A stretch of DNA of 33,703 nucleotides from a virus, in the IMG/VR virus record IMGVR_UViG_3300021976_000045, positions 1 to 33,703 of that record; one strand, 5' to 3'. A model generated the notes under the pieces. That model had not been told where the DNA came from, searched no databases, and was given only the letters and a program-made list of their open reading frames with translations. The translations under genes and the position numbers were made by a program. Within the stretch, counting starts at the first letter, position 1; each line of letters opens with the position of its first letter. Below, in pieces: positions 7,667 through 14,852 of this stretch.

Positions 7667-9183
7667 CAGTCCATCCGATACGTTGATGGCTGCTGCTTGT
7701 CGGCCCGGATTAACCAATCGAACGAGCCGTACTTCGGACCTTTCGGAACAAAGCTGTCTTTCTTGGGCGCCATGCGTGGGCGCGACATGCAGCCGTACCT
7801 AATACCGTCGCAGGGATGATCCTCCCCGTCGGTGTCGGCGTCTTCGTACTTGGCCTCGATGTCGTCGTGTTGCAGGGCCGACAACGTGCGGATCGCATCC
7901 GGGCAGAATTGCGTGAAGAACAGCATCGCCGGTGAATGCTCCGGGCCATGATCGCCGCGCAGACGATAGCGAATCTGATTCCAGCCCGGCAGCCGGCGTT
8001 TGTCGGATCTGCGCAGCATGAGTTTCTTGCCCCTGACCGACACCTTCATCGCGCGCTCAGCGAGCGACGGCCCGCCGTCCTCGTCGAACATGGAGGAGTC
8101 CACCGTGTGATATGCAATCACGTCCCCGCGGCACCGCTCGATGACCCCTTTGGCCCACTCCTCGATCGGGAGTTTCAATCCCAGGTTCTGGCTCGGGCGC
8201 TCTTTCGATTCGCCGTACCACTCGCGATAGCAGATGAGCGCGCCGGGCAGGATGGTGATCGGAATGCCGGTCACCGACTGCGCCTGCATTTCGCGCTGCG
8301 CGACCACGAACCAACCGGTCCAGAAGGGGCGTGCCGATCCCCAATCCGTTGACGTAAAGCGCCGCCAGTCGGAGGGAAACGGCATGTCCACGATGACGTG
8401 ACGCCCGCGTGAGAACTCGGGAAAGAACGCGCCGGCCACGATGTCCCAATCGCCTTCTAACCAGGCGCGCACGAGTTCAGGGGAGCCCGACATCTGCAGG
8501 TTGGCGACATACTCGGGGCCAAGTAAGTTGTGATCGGTGATCTTGCCGGGAATGAAAATGCGCTCGCGTTTCACGACTTTCAGCGTCCACGGGTTCACGA
8601 AGTCTTCGGTAATGATCTTCCATCCACCGGGCGCTGGATCGATGTATCTGCGCTTGACCCAACCGTGGCCGGGCCCGCCTGGGTTGCCGGTACCGCGGAA
8701 GCCGCACGGCACACCATAGGACGAGCGCAACGTCGCCATCAACTTAAACACCGGCGCCGGATTGGGAAAGTTGCCCAATTCCTCGACATAGACCCGCGTG
8801 TTGGAGTCGCCCTGATAGTTCTCGGCATCCGCATCACGGTCCAGATACTGAAAGCGTAAGCGCGCTCCTTGCGGGGAGGTGCAGATATGCCCGGAAAAGT
8901 CAAAGCCCAAGGGAATGAAGATGCGCCGCGCGCGTTCGAAGGTTTCGCGCAACTGCTCGCGCTCGCGCCGCACGATGAGCCCGATCGCGTTCTCTCCGTA
9001 CTGATCCGCGTGGCTGATCCAGTCGCCGAGCGAGCCGTCTGTCTTGAGTGAGCCGCGTGAGCCGCCGTAGAAAATCTCAAAGACGGGGCAAGCGATGTAC
9101 GCAGCCTGCGGTCCGGATCGCGGCTCCCATGCAATTAGTGTTTCGTCAGTTCCGGCGGTGGTGGCGAGTATTTCTTCAGCCAT
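7666..9183 (-). CDS. terL: Terminase large subunit (ATPase-nuclease)
   Basis: 505 residues, the normal length. It powers DNA packaging into the prohead and cuts the concatemer. The N-terminal ATPase has a deviant Walker A, GGSRGSLKTD (about 40-49), and a Walker B with catalytic Glu, RVYVEELGN (about 130-138). A GTGNPGGPGH segment follows in the place of the coupling motif. The C-terminal RNase H-like nuclease shows STDWGSARPFW (first Asp), VDSSMFDEDGG (second acidic) and DHPCDGIRYG (third Asp). The start overlaps the small-subunit gene by 49 bases, and the stop is shared with the next gene. Confidence 0.93.
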   Translation of the reverse strand: MAEEILATTAGTDETLIAWEPRSGPQAAYIACPVFEIFYGGSRGSLKTDGSLGDWISHADQYGENAIGLIVRREREQLRETFERARRIFIPLGFDFSGHICTSPQGARLRFQYLDRDADAENYQGDSNTRVYVEELGNFPNPAPVFKLMATLRSSYGVPCGFRGTGNPGGPGHGWVKRRYIDPAPGGWKIITEDFVNPWTLKVVKRERIFIPGKITDHNLLGPEYVANLQMSGSPELVRAWLEGDWDIVAGAFFPEFSRGRHVIVDMPFPSDWRRFTSTDWGSARPFWTGWFVVAQREMQAQSVTGIPITILPGALICYREWYGESKERPSQNLGLKLPIEEWAKGVIERCRGDVIAYHTVDSSMFDEDGGPSLAERAMKVSVRGKKLMLRRSDKRRLPGWNQIRYRLRGDHGPEHSPAMLFFTQFCPDAIRTLSALQHDDIEAKYEDADTDGEDHPCDGIRYGCMSRPRMAPKKDSFVPKGPKYGSFDWLIRADKQQPSTYRMD

Positions 9184-9476
9184 TCTTGGGCATTCCCTTC
9201 CACGGCGGGGAGCCGCGCTACGTAGCGATGTGTCACGTCACCGACCACTTGCGTCGGCATGACTTTTGAGAGGAGGGACATAAACGCCGTCGGATTTTCT
9301 TTTGATTGCTGCTTAAAATATTTAATGCCGCCGACCTGCTCGAGCGCAGCTAGCAGCATCATCTTTACGGTCATAGTGATCTTGTTGGGCGTGCCTGGCT
9401 TGCGGCCGGAGCCCGGGCGCTTGCCGCCAGTGTTTGCCCGCTTTCCGCCGCGGCCTGAAGCTTTCGGTTTAACCAT
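9135..9476 (-). CDS. terS: Terminase small subunit
   Basis: 113 residues immediately upstream of and overlapping the large subunit. The basic N-terminus (GKRANTGGKRPGSGRKPGTP followed by NK) is the Gly/Arg/Lys-rich, AT-hook-like start seen in many small terminases. It is followed by helices (VKMMLLAALEQVGGIKYFKQ) suited to oligomerisation and pac-site binding. It would recognise phage DNA and hand it to the large subunit. Confidence 0.75.
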   Translation of the reverse strand: MVKPKASGRGGKRANTGGKRPGSGRKPGTPNKITMTVKMMLLAALEQVGGIKYFKQQSKENPTAFMSLLSKVMPTQVVGDVTHRYVARLPAVEGNAQEWLKKYSPPPPELTKH

Positions 9477-9484
9477 CTAGTTTT

Positions 9485-9754
9485 TCATCCGTTCAACTTC
9501 GCACCACTATTTGACTTCTCAATCATAGAGACCAACTGCGCGGCCCCCACTTTCCTCAACGCATTAAGCTCAAGCAAGCTGCCCACACACGCGACTCGCA
9601 CCAGATCGTGCCCCGGCCCATAGTCGGCGTAAATGATGAGCGCGTGCGGCTTAGCTCCACCCTCGAAAATGGTGTCGATCGTTTCCTTCACGCGGAGATC
9701 GTGCTCGCCTGCTTTCAGAAGATCGGGGTCAACGGTTTGGGTGTGAGTGGCCAT
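9485..9754 (-). CDS. Hypothetical protein before small terminase
   Basis: 89 residues, acidic, with no membrane segment or cysteine cluster. It has two predicted alpha/beta units, including ALIIYADYGPGHDLVRVA and a leucine-rich helix SLLELNALRKVGAAQLVSMI. It follows two micro membrane-protein genes by 3 bases and precedes the small terminase gene by 8, so it belongs to the same minus-strand transcript joining the early and late blocks. Function unknown. Confidence 0.6.
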   Translation of the reverse strand: MATHTQTVDPDLLKAGEHDLRVKETIDTIFEGGAKPHALIIYADYGPGHDLVRVACVGSLLELNALRKVGAAQLVSMIEKSNSGAKLNG

Positions 9755-9757
9755 GAC

Positions 9758-9853
9758 TCACTTGCCCGCGAGATTGATGACGATCCCGACCGCCACACCG
9801 CACGAGAACCCTGCGAGTATCCGGCCGATCAACACTGATTCTGCGATGATCAT
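9758..9853 (-). CDS. 31-residue single-span membrane peptide
   Basis: MIIAESVLIGRILAGFSCGV followed by a hydrophobic AVGIVINLAGK end. Almost the whole peptide is one hydrophobic segment. Its ATG overlaps the upstream micro-gene's stop (ATGA), and only 3 bases separate it from the next gene. Such tight coupling on both sides argues that it is translated. It could be a lysis or holin-accessory peptide or a small membrane toxin, but nothing specific is shown. Confidence 0.5.
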   Translation of the reverse strand: MIIAESVLIGRILAGFSCGVAVGIVINLAGK

Positions 9854-9975
9854 GTTTTCATTTCTTCGTTCATCTCAACCGCGTACTTAACCTCGCGCGT
9901 GCAATTGCCGTAGGCGTATCTACTGCCTATAAACGCGCCCAGTCCGAACGCGATTACCAGTGACCACCAGGGCAT
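9850..9975 (-). CDS. 41-residue membrane-anchored peptide
   Basis: MPWWSLVIAFGLGAFIGSRY gives an N-terminal transmembrane helix with a Gly-x3-Gly-type face. It is followed by a short charged tail (REVKYAVEMNEEMKT), predicted to face the cytoplasm or periplasm. The ATG overlaps the RusA stop as TGATG. Single-span peptides of this type are common beside phage lysis and replication genes. No family assigned. Confidence 0.5.
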   Translation of the reverse strand: MPWWSLVIAFGLGAFIGSRYAYGNCTREVKYAVEMNEEMKT

Positions 9976-10523
9976 CAAAAAGGCTTGCCCACAAACTCGA
10001 TCGCCTTGGGTTGCGGCGGGATAAATTCGAGCGGGAGCGCCTCGAACAGTTCCTGCTCGAGCAGCTCGATCTCAATCTCGGTGCGCGGATTCTTTCGGTC
10101 GATGGCGTGAAAGACGTGCTTCTCTCTCACCTGGCGGTCGTTGCAGTAAACGCCTCGCTGCACGAGCTCGCGCGCTTTGGTGTACTTGTTTTTTTCATAC
10201 CGATCCTGCAACACATCTAGGACAACCGATTCGTCGAGATCGGGTCGCTGGCTCGCGTAGAAGATTCGAAGGGTCACTCGCACCGGGCCCTGGAGGCGCA
10301 GCCTTGCAACCGGCGGAACTTGCTTCAGCGCAGACTTCTCGTAATTCAGCGCCTTATCGCTCTTGCGATTGAGGATCCTGCCGCCGACTTTCATCTTCTC
10401 GAATTGCAGCGAGCCGTCGTCATTCTGGCCGACCAGGACCTCCATTTTACGGGCGCCGATGGTCGCGATTTCGCGGCTGTTTGCCTTTGATGCTGGCTCG
10501 CCGATGATGGTGAAACGGATCAC
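9975..10523 (-). CDS. rusA: RusA-like Holliday junction resolvase
   Basis: 182 residues from a GTG that overlaps the HNH stop (GTGA). The protein then begins VIRFTIIGEPASKANSREI, the usual RusA first strand. Metal-binding and family motifs follow: SQRPDLDESVVLDVLQD with paired acidic residues, NDRQVREKHVF, and PRTEIEIE as the terminal strand. RusA dimers resolve four-way junctions during phage recombination and before packaging. The insert between the acidic motif and NDRQV (YEKNKYTKARELVQRGVYC) is longer than in E. coli RusA. A longer frame to 10622 is an artefact of overlap. Confidence 0.85.
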   Translation of the reverse strand: MIRFTIIGEPASKANSREIATIGARKMEVLVGQNDDGSLQFEKMKVGGRILNRKSDKALNYEKSALKQVPPVARLRLQGPVRVTLRIFYASQRPDLDESVVLDVLQDRYEKNKYTKARELVQRGVYCNDRQVREKHVFHAIDRKNPRTEIEIELLEQELFEALPLEFIPPQPKAIEFVGKPF

Positions 10524-10888
10524 TCGAATAACTCCGCAATCGCTTTGTGCTTGCGCCGCGTCCGATACGAAGATTGCCCATGATGCTTGGCATCGTAGGC
10601 CAGATGGCAACGCTGGCACCACGCGCGCAAATTCTCTTCAGCGCAGTTTTCTGGCGTATGGTCAAGGTGCGCGATCGTCAGCACAATGCGAAAACACTTC
10701 GCCCGTGGTGGGGTGAACATGAAATGCCGAGTATCGCAGCGCACGAATAAGCCGTCTTCCCGGTAGCCAAACGCCCCGTTTTCAATGCCGCACTCTTCGC
10801 AACAATTCTTCGCGCGCAGCAGAATACTGTTCCGAATATCCTTCCAATTCTTCGGATAGCGCGCAGCGTTTTCAGGGCTAATCGGCAC
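10520..10888 (-). CDS. HNH nuclease-domain protein
   Basis: 122 residues, GTG start overlapping the upstream stop (TAGTG). It has a CEECG zinc knuckle (about 30-34), then LTIAHLDHTPENC with the catalytic His pair, then NLRAWCQRCHLAYDAKHH with Asn, CxxC and His. This is the McrA/HNH fold with a structural zinc. It sits between a small protein and RusA, a common place for an HNH in replication or recombination operons. It may act in DNA processing rather than homing, because it runs with the operon. Confidence 0.85.
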   Translation of the reverse strand: MPISPENAARYPKNWKDIRNSILLRAKNCCEECGIENGAFGYREDGLFVRCDTRHFMFTPPRAKCFRIVLTIAHLDHTPENCAEENLRAWCQRCHLAYDAKHHGQSSYRTRRKHKAIAELFE

Positions 10889-11229
10889 TAGGCCCCCGCT
10901 TCCCCGTTCTTCCCGCCAGCAATTTCGCCCACTTCCTCAAACACAATCGCAGCTTGATCCACGTCGCGCCTGACGTCCGCAAAGTTACCCCCGGCACTGG
11001 CTCGCACCAGCTTTTTCAGCGTCGCTGAATTCGTGTTGGACCGCTCGGCAACGCCCTTCACGCACTCGTTGAAAACGACCTTGGCGGCGAGCATTTTCTG
11101 GTAGAGCTTCATCATGTCGGAGCAGGCATCCTTTATCGGTGGAATTTTCAATATTTCTTCTCCGCCGTCGCGGTCTTTGCGGCCCGTGGCGCGGGGTTTT
11201 CTGGTGCTCGTTTCGGTAGCTAATTCCAT
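10888..11229 (-). CDS. Hypothetical helical protein of the replication operon
   Basis: 113 residues. A basic, Arg/Lys/Thr-rich beginning (STRKPRATGRKDRDGGEE) leads to a long helical region (IKDACSDMMKLYQKMLAAKV through KLVRASAGGNFADVRRDVDQ). A DNA-associated role such as a GapR-type coiled coil is possible but not supported by any motif. It starts 4 bases after the preceding small gene and overlaps the HNH start. Confidence 0.55.
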   Translation of the reverse strand: MELATETSTRKPRATGRKDRDGGEEILKIPPIKDACSDMMKLYQKMLAAKVVFNECVKGVAERSNTNSATLKKLVRASAGGNFADVRRDVDQAAIVFEEVGEIAGGKNGEAGA

Positions 11230-11232
11230 GGT

Positions 11233-11418
11233 TCAAACTCCTTTGATGTGCTCGAGAAAATAGGCTTTCAAACCGTCCTTGATGCGCTCGACTGCGGCGT
11301 CCCCGCGGTGGCGTCGGACCCCTGCGAGGTAGTGCAGGCGATAGTTGCGGTCGGGCATGGCGGCGACGTGGCGAACTTCGGTCTCGTGGCGCCAGGATTC
11401 GGAGGCGGTGTCGATCAT
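11233..11418 (-). CDS. Small basic hypothetical protein
   Basis: 61 residues, His- and Arg-rich: MIDTASESWRHETEVRHVAA then MPDRNYRLHYLAGVRRHRGD, ending in a helix (RIKDGLKAYFLEHIKGV). The start overlaps the stop of the helicase-loader gene (ATGA), and the next gene begins 4 bases after its stop. Possibly a small accessory of the replication proteins. No family recognised. Confidence 0.6.
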   Translation of the reverse strand: MIDTASESWRHETEVRHVAAMPDRNYRLHYLAGVRRHRGDAAVERIKDGLKAYFLEHIKGV

Positions 11419-11984
11419 GCGAACTCGGGCTCGAGTGTTTCTCGTGGAACATCGACAGCGCGTTCTTCATCGTCCTGGCCGGGCTCGCGGCGATTCAACA
11501 CGCCCAAGCGATTGTCGTGCGTGATGATGCCGGCCGCCTTGCATTCGTCCAGGAATCTGCTGGCGGGCGACAGGGCTCCGAAGTGCTGCGCCTGGCGAAC
11601 GATGTGCGCAACCTGAAACTCGTTTTCAACCTTGTCGACCGTCCACCATTCGCCGGTTGGCCGGGTTTTAGCCACGCGCTTGAGCTCGTTCATAATCGCC
11701 TCTGACGGCTTGCGGTATTCGGGCTTGCGCAGCGCCAGCACCACCGACTTCGGAGCGCAGCCGCAGAGGCTTTTAAACTGTCCAAAAGTGGGCGGCCAAT
11801 CGGGGAATTCAGAGCCGATCCGGGACAGCGCAAACTTGATTTGTTCGGCAGAAACATCAAGCCCTTGCGCCCAGGTAATGCGCCACGATTCGATGGCTTC
11901 GTCGCCCTGAAAAAGCCCCGCCCACTTGTGCCCGTAGAGGTCTCGAAATCGCTGCCAGAGAACGCCTGCCCACTGTTCGGTCAT
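11415..11984 (-). CDS. Replication protein P-like helicase loader
   Basis: 189 residues. The N-terminal half reads as a lambda P-type domain: LWQRFRDLYGHKWAGLFQGD, a conserved Trp-containing helix (ESWRITWAQGLDVSAEQIKF), then FPDWPPTFGQFKSLC, matching the family pattern of P-x-P/F-G-x-F-x-x-x-C. It would recruit the host DnaB helicase to the phage origin. It overlaps the DUF1376 replication gene (ATGA), mirroring the lambda O-P order. The C-terminal third is charged and less conserved. Confidence 0.75.
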   Translation of the reverse strand: MTEQWAGVLWQRFRDLYGHKWAGLFQGDEAIESWRITWAQGLDVSAEQIKFALSRIGSEFPDWPPTFGQFKSLCGCAPKSVVLALRKPEYRKPSEAIMNELKRVAKTRPTGEWWTVDKVENEFQVAHIVRQAQHFGALSPASRFLDECKAAGIITHDNRLGVLNRREPGQDDEERAVDVPRETLEPEFA

Positions 11985-12892
11985 TGGGATTGCCTCCGAA
12001 TAAATTCTAAGTTGCTGGCGACTGGGTCAAACTTGCCGGGCTTGGGACGGTTTTGCAGGACCGCCACGATGTAGTCTTTCGGCACCGCTGCTTGAGCGTT
12101 GATCGCGGCCTGTATCGCCTCGATGACCGCAGGTTTTCCGTATTCCTTGGCCATACCGCCGATGAACGAACCGGCCTCGTTTTTTGAACTTCCGCGAGAA
12201 ATCAGGAAATTCTTGCCAACGCTCCACGGATCCGCCTCCGCGTCAGCGGAGGAAGGTTTTAAAGGTTTTTCTTTATCCTCTCCCTGTACCTCTCCCTCTC
12301 CCTGTCTCTGTCCCTGTCTCTGTACCTCTGGAGTCAGTAACTGGCCCTGTGACAAAGGTGTGTCACTGGCATATAAATTGTCTGTGACAGGCTTTTTAAT
12401 TGTCTGTGACAGACTTTGTTCCAGACCGAGTATCAAGCTTTGAATGTGCGTTTTTTCTGCATCTGAAGGCGCTAGTAGCAGGCGTTTTTTCAATCCGGCT
12501 ATCCGGGCATACACCGTTTTCATGCGCTGCTTAACCCGACCTTCCCAAGCATCTACGGCCGCCACCGCTAGGAATTTGTGATACAGCCGGCCATCTGAGC
12601 ACTTCACAAAACCATGCAGCGCTAGCACTTTGATCTTGCGCCAGGTCTTAACATCACGGCCCAGGCCGCAGGCTTGAGCCAGTATGGCGTCGTCGTCCGG
12701 CAGGGACGCGGCCGGTACCTGCTTAGCCCACGACTCCCACCACAACATGACCCCGAAGCGCCAAGCCATATCGTTTGTCGTCTTGCTAAATTCGGAACGC
12801 GATAACGCATCACCGTAGAAAGGCATGAAATCGTAGCCGCGTAAATCAACTTCTGCCGGCACTAATGGCGCCGGCAAGCCGCTGGCGTTCAT
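11981..12892 (-). CDS. DUF1376 replication-initiator-like protein
   Basis: 303 residues. Residues about 20-100 match DUF1376: FMPFYGDALSRSEFSKTTND with a MAWRFGVMLWWESWAKQVPA helix and a later DDDAILAQACGLGRDVKTW winged-helix-like unit. This domain is common in phage initiator proteins that occupy the O position. A helical section and a variable Gln/Gly/Glu linker (about 185-215) join it to a C-terminal helical domain. The linker DNA contains a hexanucleotide repeat and, just before it in coding order, iteron-like repeats, so the gene may carry the origin. Confidence 0.75.
   Translation of the reverse strand: MNASGLPAPLVPAEVDLRGYDFMPFYGDALSRSEFSKTTNDMAWRFGVMLWWESWAKQVPAASLPDDDAILAQACGLGRDVKTWRKIKVLALHGFVKCSDGRLYHKFLAVAAVDAWEGRVKQRMKTVYARIAGLKKRLLLAPSDAEKTHIQSLILGLEQSLSQTIKKPVTDNLYASDTPLSQGQLLTPEVQRQGQRQGEGEVQGEDKEKPLKPSSADAEADPWSVGKNFLISRGSSKNEAGSFIGGMAKEYGKPAVIEAIQAAINAQAAVPKDYIVAVLQNRPKPGKFDPVASNLEFIRRQSQ
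12280..12327. repeat. Hexanucleotide-period repeat in the replication gene
   Basis: Eight consecutive 6-bp units drawn from CTCCCT, GTACCT, GTCTCT and GTCCCT run without interruption. On the coding (minus) strand they specify an alternating Gln/Glu/Gly/Arg linker. The in-frame period means that slippage changes linker length without a frameshift. Confidence 0.75.
12346..12419. repeat. Iteron-like direct repeats, candidate replication origin
   Basis: AATTGTCTGTGACAG occurs at 12376-12390 and again at 12398-12412. The full 22-bp units are adjacent and differ at two positions. A third CTGTGACA core lies at 12347-12354, and an inverted TGTCAC at 12361-12366. The core CTGTGACAG is a short dyad. 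The repeats lie in a locally AT-rich part of an otherwise GC-rich initiator gene, as lambda ori does within O. Origin function is an inference. Confidence 0.5.
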
Positions 12893-13374
12893 TAGTTTGG
12901 CTTGTCCTCTTCCGCTTCATACTGCTCGGCCAAGCGCACGAGGTCTGGAATATCCAATCTCAGCCTGTCGTTTGTGACATTTATTTTTGCCTCCGCACAC
13001 GCTCTCATAAGGCATTCGCTAACCATTACCGAACCCTGTTCGGAGGACTCCTTAATCCAGGGTTTACACTCGGCATGCTCAAATATCTCGCCGAAATGCA
13101 GCAGCCTAGATACCATCGCAGCCTTTACCTGATCGGACACCTTTAGTTCGCGCAACTCTTTGGTAACTGCCAGCATTCCGCGATTTACTGGAATGTCTGT
13201 AAGGGCAATAAAAGACTCGCCAACCTTGAATTTCTTAAACGATGGGTTTTCTACTGGCATACTCATGTGAGCCGCAGCCCCGTAGATTTCGCTGCAATAC
13301 ATAAATAATTTCGCATCAACTGGCCCGCACATTTCCGCCAGCATCTTCTGCATCTTCTTACTTCGCTTCGCCAT
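12892..13374 (-). CDS. Hypothetical protein upstream of the replication initiator
   Basis: 160 residues from an ATG with an excellent GGAGGAAA ribosome site. An upstream in-frame ATG at 13473 overlaps the preceding stop (ATGA) and would give 193 residues, so both starts may be used. The sequence is helical, with a central strand pair (KKFKVGESFIALTDIPVNRG) and an acidic C-terminus (RLAEQYEAEEDKPN). Cysteines are scattered, with no metal motif. No family recognised. Position suggests a replication or regulatory accessory. Confidence 0.65.
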   Translation of the reverse strand: MAKRSKKMQKMLAEMCGPVDAKLFMYCSEIYGAAAHMSMPVENPSFKKFKVGESFIALTDIPVNRGMLAVTKELRELKVSDQVKAAMVSRLLHFGEIFEHAECKPWIKESSEQGSVMVSECLMRACAEAKINVTNDRLRLDIPDLVRLAEQYEAEEDKPN

Positions 13375-13469
13375 AATTTCCTCCGGTAGAAATCCGGCAA
13401 AGGGAAACGACAGCAGAGCGGGCCGGAAGACCGCCTCTTTGGGAGCTACCCTAGCTGTCGTTATTCGAT

Positions 13470-13667
13470 TCATGCCCTCACCCAAATCGCCGGCCATCGC
13501 CCGCGGCACTTGTGCAACGGGCGCACCTTGTTCGATCGCTTCGCCATATGGTGCACTCTCGCGTAATTGAGCCGTGCATTGGCCTGGTGCAGCGAAATGT
13601 CGAGCATCGCTGCAAATTCGGACACGGTTGCCGGCAGGCAATCTAGCCATTTGAGTGCGAGGGTCAT
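13470..13667 (-). CDS. Small winged-helix-like protein
   Basis: 65 residues, starting with an ATG that overlaps the DUF1937 stop (ATGA). ATVSEFAAMLDISLHQANAR followed by LNYARVHHMAKR resembles a short helix-turn-helix used by small phage proteins that choose or modulate transcription. It has a basic C-terminus (RPLHKCRGRWPAIWVRA). Function not established. Confidence 0.55.
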   Translation of the reverse strand: MTLALKWLDCLPATVSEFAAMLDISLHQANARLNYARVHHMAKRSNKVRPLHKCRGRWPAIWVRA

Positions 13668-14005
13668 GGCGTTGGCTCCATATAATCCACGCTAACGCTC
13701 AGCCGTTTAGCCAGCGATATTTCCGCGGCTACGCCATTTGACGCTTCCCACCCATCAAGCATCAGCACGATTACTTTGTTCGAGTGCTCAATAAACGCGG
13801 TATCGTATTTGCACCAGAAATCCCACCCGAGAGGCAGATCACCAGCCTCTGCTATCGGGTGTGTGTGCGAGATTGGCGAATAGACAAGCAGACCCTTGCG
13901 CATCAGTTCGGCAGCCACTTTGTTGATTGCCTCGAAGCGAGCGACGCGTACGGCACGATCAGGGTGCGAATAGGGCCCAGCGAGGTATGTCAGTGGCCCG
14001 CTCAT
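13664..14005 (-). CDS. DUF1937 protein (nucleoside deoxyribosyltransferase-like)
   Basis: 113 residues from MSGPLTYLAGPYSHPDRAVR. The YLAGPYSH start, YSPISHTHPIA centre, WDFWCKYDTAF and VLMLDGWEASNGVAAEI blocks match the DUF1937 family, a Rossmann-like relative of nucleoside 2-deoxyribosyltransferases. The E in the AAEI block corresponds to the nucleophile region of that superfamily. It may act on nucleotides or a modified base, though the family is biochemically poorly known. A longer frame to 14131 would be Arg-rich and would overlap a better small gene. Confidence 0.85.
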   Translation of the reverse strand: MSGPLTYLAGPYSHPDRAVRVARFEAINKVAAELMRKGLLVYSPISHTHPIAEAGDLPLGWDFWCKYDTAFIEHSNKVIVLMLDGWEASNGVAAEISLAKRLSVSVDYMEPTP

Positions 14006-14021
14006 GCGATGATTCCCGGAT

Positions 14022-14144
14022 TCACTTGCGCACCCTGCCCGCCCGCTTCTTCGCTTTGCGCGCAATCGCTTTGCGGATAAGCTTGCTCGCAGTCTCGTCC
14101 AACGACACCGAGCCGCCCTGCTGAGCGGCACTACGTGAAATCAC
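14022..14144 (-). CDS. Small basic protein, 40 residues
   Basis: GTG start with a GCGAG-type ribosome site. The protein begins MISRSAAQQGGSVSLDETAS and ends with a strongly basic helix (KLIRKAIARKAKKRAGRVRK). It fills the gap between the RHH gene and DUF1937. Its charge suggests nucleic-acid binding. The evidence is position and composition only. Confidence 0.4.
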   Translation of the reverse strand: MISRSAAQQGGSVSLDETASKLIRKAIARKAKKRAGRVRK

Positions 14145-14161
14145 TAATATCTCGCTTGTGT

Positions 14162-14428
14162 TCAGCGGTACGCGATCGACTGTTCGCCTTGGCACTGTTG
14201 TTTCCCCACACCCTTAACCTGACTAGTTAACGCTTCCAACTTCGCACTCGATTTGGGAGCATCTACCCCCATGTTTTGCCTATACGCTTCAGCCATCATG
14301 AGCTCACGCAGTACCGTCGCGCGGGACCGGCCAGTCTTAGCCACAATCTTGTCCACTTCCGCATTTTCGTACTCGTTCAAGGACACTTGAACCACGTGAA
14401 CCCGCACCAGCTTCGGATCGCCATACAT
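14162..14428 (-). CDS. Ribbon-helix-helix DNA-binding protein
   Basis: 88 residues. The strand VHVVQVSLNEYE is followed by two helices with the turn VAKTGRSRATVLRELMMAEA, the Arc/CopG ribbon-helix-helix pattern. The remaining C-terminus is polar and probably flexible. The ATG has a GGGAG ribosome site. It is the first gene of the minus-strand replication operon, divergent from the HTH gene at 14594, so it is well placed to regulate that operon. Confidence 0.75.
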   Translation of the reverse strand: MYGDPKLVRVHVVQVSLNEYENAEVDKIVAKTGRSRATVLRELMMAEAYRQNMGVDAPKSSAKLEALTSQVKGVGKQQCQGEQSIAYR

Positions 14429-14593
14429 CGCTTCGTCTCCCTACAAAAGCAACTAGTTGAATGAATGAATTTACAATTGACTTGAGCACGCGGCCTGTGA
14501 TCGAGTGCGTGCTTATGTGCGCTACCGCACAGAAAACCCCCTACCCCGAGGTTGTAGAATTTCTGTCCTACAAAAACTTCGGGGAGGACGGCC
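14429..14593. promoter_or_regulatory. Divergent control region with TTGTAG/CTACAA dyad
   Basis: This gap separates the minus-strand replication operon from the plus-strand HTH gene. TTGTAG at 14552-14557 and CTACAA at 14568-14573 form a 22-bp dyad. CTACAAAA recurs at 14441-14448, and CAACTAGTTG at 14450-14459 is a perfect 10-bp palindrome. Divergent promoters and operators are expected here. I could not fix exact -35/-10 boxes. Confidence 0.5.
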
Positions 14594-14848
14594 ATGGGCA
14601 CAGTTACGTTTTGCGGACGTATGCGCCAAGCCATGACCTGCTCCGGCCAGACCGTCCCAATGATCGCCGAGGGCTGCCACGTGGCGCCAAAGACCGTGCG
14701 CCTATGGTTGCGCTCGAAGCATGCCGCCCTAAGTGGCGAGCACCTGATAGACCTCTCGGACAAGCTGCACGTAACCGCGCACTGGCTTGTCAAGGGCGAC
14801 GAGCGCGCGATGTTCCAGTCAGCCGTGACCGCGGCCCTCAGGGCGTAA
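14594..14848 (+). CDS. Cro/CI-like HTH regulator
   Basis: 84 residues with GGAGG upstream of the ATG. The sequence MIAEGCHVAPKTVRLWLRSK (scaffold helix, turn, recognition helix) and then SGEHLIDLSDKLHVTAHWLV is a lambda-repressor-type HTH fold of the kind seen in Cro and in YdaS-like regulators. It faces the RHH gene across a control region and is followed by a hairpin terminator. It could repress the replication operon. It lacks any cleavage or oligomerisation domain. Confidence 0.75.
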   Translation: MGTVTFCGRMRQAMTCSGQTVPMIAEGCHVAPKTVRLWLRSKHAALSGEHLIDLSDKLHVTAHWLVKGDERAMFQSAVTAALRA

Positions 14849-14852
14849 CCCC

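Noticed and set aside
7936-8352. Plus-strand frame opposite the large terminase
   Set aside because: Typical high-GC antisense shadow of terL, rich in Arg, Pro and His. The terminase motifs on the other strand are unambiguous.
12346-12419. CRISPR-like array
   Set aside because: Only two to three short repeats without spacers, inside a coding gene. Iterons explain them better.
13375-13473. Separate small gene between 13374 and 13470
   Set aside because: The only frame is an in-frame upstream extension of the 12892 gene. Noted there as an alternative start.
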